NCBI GenBank assembly: GCA_027009605.1
Contig: JALVCY010000674.1
Span: forward strand, 1-6,694
From: Saprospiraceae bacterium
GTDB taxonomy: Bacteria > Bacteroidota > Bacteroidia > Chitinophagales > Saprospiraceae
DNA length: 6,694 nucleotides
Direction: 5' to 3'
The position numbers and the translations under genes are program-made. Under the pieces are notes generated by a model that was not told the DNA's origin, searched no databases, and saw only the letters and a list, made by a program, of their open reading frames with translations. Every line of letters begins with the position of its first letter. Position 1 is the first letter of the stretch. Shown here piece after piece: positions 5,577-6,694 of the stretch.

Positions 5577-5659
5577 AATACGCCACATATCATGCGATAT
5601 AAAAACATGCTTGCTTTCGCTGCGCACGTTTCATCTCGCTAGCCGTTCTCGGTTATTGA
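5577..5659. repeat. Cassette-like spacer 1
   Basis: Contains the core GCTTGCTTTCGCTGCG (5609-5624), which matches 15 of 16 bases of the core at 6403-6418 in the same orientation (20 of 25 over 5606-5630 against 6400-6424). GTTCTCGGTT (5645-5654) is the exact reverse complement of AACCGAGAAC (6375-6384). The spacer is GC-richer than the genes on either side. Confidence 0.6.
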
Positions 5660-6142
5660 ATGCAAATGAAAAAAGAAATCACATATAAAGAATGGACGTT
5701 TGAAGTCGAATTTACTAGGACAAAAGAAGTCTATGATAATGTTAGTTTTGAAGAGTGCGGGTGTAACGACTGCAAGAATTTTTCAGCCAATAGAGAAAAT
5801 ATCTTTCCAACTGAGATTAAGAAATTATTGGAACAATTTGGAGTGGACTATAAAAAGGAGTCTGAAATTTGTCACTACTGCAAATTAGAAAATGGTAGGC
5901 ATTATTACGGTGGTTGGTTTCATTTTAAAGGAAGAATAGTAGAAGGCAAAGACTGTAAAGTAAATCTTCCAAATGGCGGATTTACATTTGACACGATTCC
6001 AATAAATGACGATTTTCAAATTGGATTTATGAAAGGCTCAAATTTATCCTTTTTTGACAAAGAAGAAAGTAAGGATTTGATCCAAATAGAATTTCTTGCA
6101 AATTCAGATTGGGTAATTGATAAAGAATTAGAAAGTGAATAA
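5660..6142 (+). CDS. Cys-rich hypothetical protein (possible metal site)
   Basis: A 160-residue cytoplasmic protein. An ATG at 5666, two codons in, is an equally good start. I recognise the general type but not a named function. Seen: a beta-rich N-terminus (YKEWTFEVEF), then ECGCNDCKNF (C33, C35, C38), IFPTEIKKLLEQFGVDYKKE, EICHYCKLENG (C71, C74), and HYYGGWFHFKG (81-91). The CxCxxC plus CxxC set could bind a metal such as zinc. Proteins with this 'CxC-x-x-C-(K/R)-NF ... LL-x-x-(F/L)-G-(I/V)-D ... YGGW(F/Y)-x-F-x-G' arrangement occur as stand-alone small genes in varied bacteria, and I have the impression that they can sit in toxin/immunity neighbourhoods. That is an inference, not seen here. 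The gene overlaps the next by eight bases, implying translational coupling. It follows a cassette-like spacer. Confidence 0.78.
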   Translation: MQMKKEITYKEWTFEVEFTRTKEVYDNVSFEECGCNDCKNFSANRENIFPTEIKKLLEQFGVDYKKESEICHYCKLENGRHYYGGWFHFKGRIVEGKDCKVNLPNGGFTFDTIPINDDFQIGFMKGSNLSFFDKEESKDLIQIEFLANSDWVIDKELESE

Positions 6143-6368
6143 AGAAACCATAAATATTGAACTATCTAAAGACGAAGCAATTGTGTTTTTTGAATTTCTT
6201 GGCAGATTCAATAATATAGAGAATAATTCGATTTTTGAAGACCAATCAGAGCAAAGAGTGCTTTGTGATATCGAATGTATCCTTGAAAAGAAATTGACAG
6301 AACCATTTAGAAAAGACTATTCAGAAATAGTTAAAGTGGCAAGAGAAAATGTACGAGACGAAAAATGA
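6135..6368 (+). CDS. Small acidic conserved hypothetical protein (GTG start)
   Basis: A 77-residue protein starting with GTG, which overlaps the last eight bases of the preceding gene. No ATG lies in frame near the start, and GTG gives the full-length pattern. Seen: INIELSKDEAIVFFEFLGRF (residues 6-25), then a variable loop, EDQSEQRVLCDIECILEKKL (35-54), TEPF, and a basic, helical tail ending VARENVRDEK. It is helical, acidic and without a membrane segment. The pattern 'DEA-x-x-(F/L)-FE-(F/W)-L ... EQR-x-L-x-x-(I/L)-E-x-x-LEK-x-L-x-EP' belongs to a widespread small-protein type of unknown role, which would fit a partner or inhibitor of the upstream protein. The tight coupling suggests the two act together; the function is an inference only. 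Confidence 0.78.
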   Translation: MNKETINIELSKDEAIVFFEFLGRFNNIENNSIFEDQSEQRVLCDIECILEKKLTEPFRKDYSEIVKVARENVRDEK

Positions 6369-6478
6369 AAAACGAACCGAGAACAAGCGATGATGAAAGC
6401 AGGCTTGCTATCGCTGCGTCCGCTGCATGTACTGACCGTATCTAATACCCAAGCGACATATTCAGAAAAGAATAAAAT
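6369..6478. repeat. Cassette-like spacer 2
   Basis: Contains AACCGAGAAC (6375-6384, reverse complement of 5645-5654) and the core GCTTGCTATCGCTGCG (6403-6418). A local hairpin can form between AGCGAT (6386-6391) and ATCGCT (6410-6415), continued by AGCA (6398-6401)/TGCT (6406-6409), with a six-base bulge on one side. No reading frame is evident. Confidence 0.6.
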
Positions 6479-6694
6479 ATGAATAAAAGACCGAAAATAG
6501 AATTAAAATTAACTCAAACTGACATGATTCTTGAGATATTTGGTTGGGCTGCAATTTTTGGAATATGGACTTTGACTTTAGTAAATTATTTTGAATTGCC
6601 TGAAATAATTCCTACTCATTTTAATGGAATTGGAAAAGCAGATGGATTTGGAAATAAAGCCAATATTTTGATCTTGCCATTTGTATCGACATTA
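6479..6694 (+). CDS. DUF1648-domain membrane protein (3' end beyond window)
   Basis: The first 72 codons of a protein that continues past the window edge. Seen: a basic cytoplasmic N-terminus (MNKRPKIELKL), a first membrane segment at about residues 18-36, then the hallmark of DUF1648, LPEIIPTHFNGIGKADGFGN (residues 40-59) followed by K. This is the conserved 'LP-x-x-(I/V)-P-x-HFN-x-x-G-x-x-D-x-(F/Y)-G-x-K' loop. The start of a second membrane segment (ILILPFVSTL) reaches the edge. Family members are small multi-pass membrane proteins; some, such as SdpI, confer immunity to the SdpC toxin, but most have no known role. The ATG at 6479 has no Shine-Dalgarno sequence and is 110 bases after the previous stop, beyond a cassette-like spacer. 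Confidence 0.88.
   Translation, partial: MNKRPKIELKLTQTDMILEIFGWAAIFGIWTLTLVNYFELPEIIPTHFNGIGKADGFGNKANILILPFVSTL

Noticed and set aside
5577..6478. Classical integron attC sites in the spacers
   Set aside because: No GTTRRRY / RYYYAAC pair at the expected ends; the nearest GTT word (GTTATTG near 5653) breaks the consensus. Only a looser cassette-like pattern is claimed.

Overview
The window looks like a chromosomal accessory region from a member of the Bacteroidota. The grounds are an ExbD-type protein with the signature this phylum uses (EVNASSMADIAFLL near the N-terminus, SEAEP near the C-terminus), a LytTR response regulator, starts without a clear Shine-Dalgarno sequence, and two boxes matching the phylum's TAnnTTTG -7 promoter element. 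Several repeats recall Saprospiria-like genomes, but a family-level placement cannot be supported from the sequence alone.

Left half (1-4402), moderately GC-containing. In order: a short GTTGA tandem repeat; a lone exbD-like gene (191-727); a long spacer with an imperfect inverted-repeat structure (about 912-1154); a membrane-anchored coiled-coil protein (1180-1605); an unrecognised 187-residue protein (1727-2290); a 736-bp convergent spacer full of repeats (2291-3026); a Spo0M/arrestin-like protein on the minus strand (3027-3485); and, divergent from it, an orphan LytTR response regulator (3689-4402). No histidine kinase, ExbB or TonB partner lies in the window, so these look like scattered housekeeping or envelope genes rather than one operon.

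Repeat layer. Two non-coding repeat families occupy the spacers. One is a 74-bp direct repeat (2430-2503 and 2873-2946, one mismatch). The other is a 141-bp palindromic element (2542-2682 and 4496-4636). The second copy of the 141-bp element sits inside a larger nested inverted-repeat structure (4424-4695) immediately downstream of the LytTR gene, with the look of a MITE or other mobile palindrome.

Right part (about 4700-6694), visibly more AT-rich. It is a run of small same-strand genes: a coding fragment with no start codon (4775-5038), a membrane-anchored DUF6843-like protein starting one base after it (5040-5576), a Cys-rich protein (5660-6142) overlapping a 77-residue GTG-start protein (6135-6368), and the start of a DUF1648 membrane protein cut by the window edge (6479 onward). 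The spacers between these units share a GCTTGCT-W-TCGCTGCG core, and a 10-bp motif occurs in opposite orientation on the two sides of the middle gene pair. This suggests modular, cassette-like acquisition of small genes, although canonical integron attC sites are not evident.
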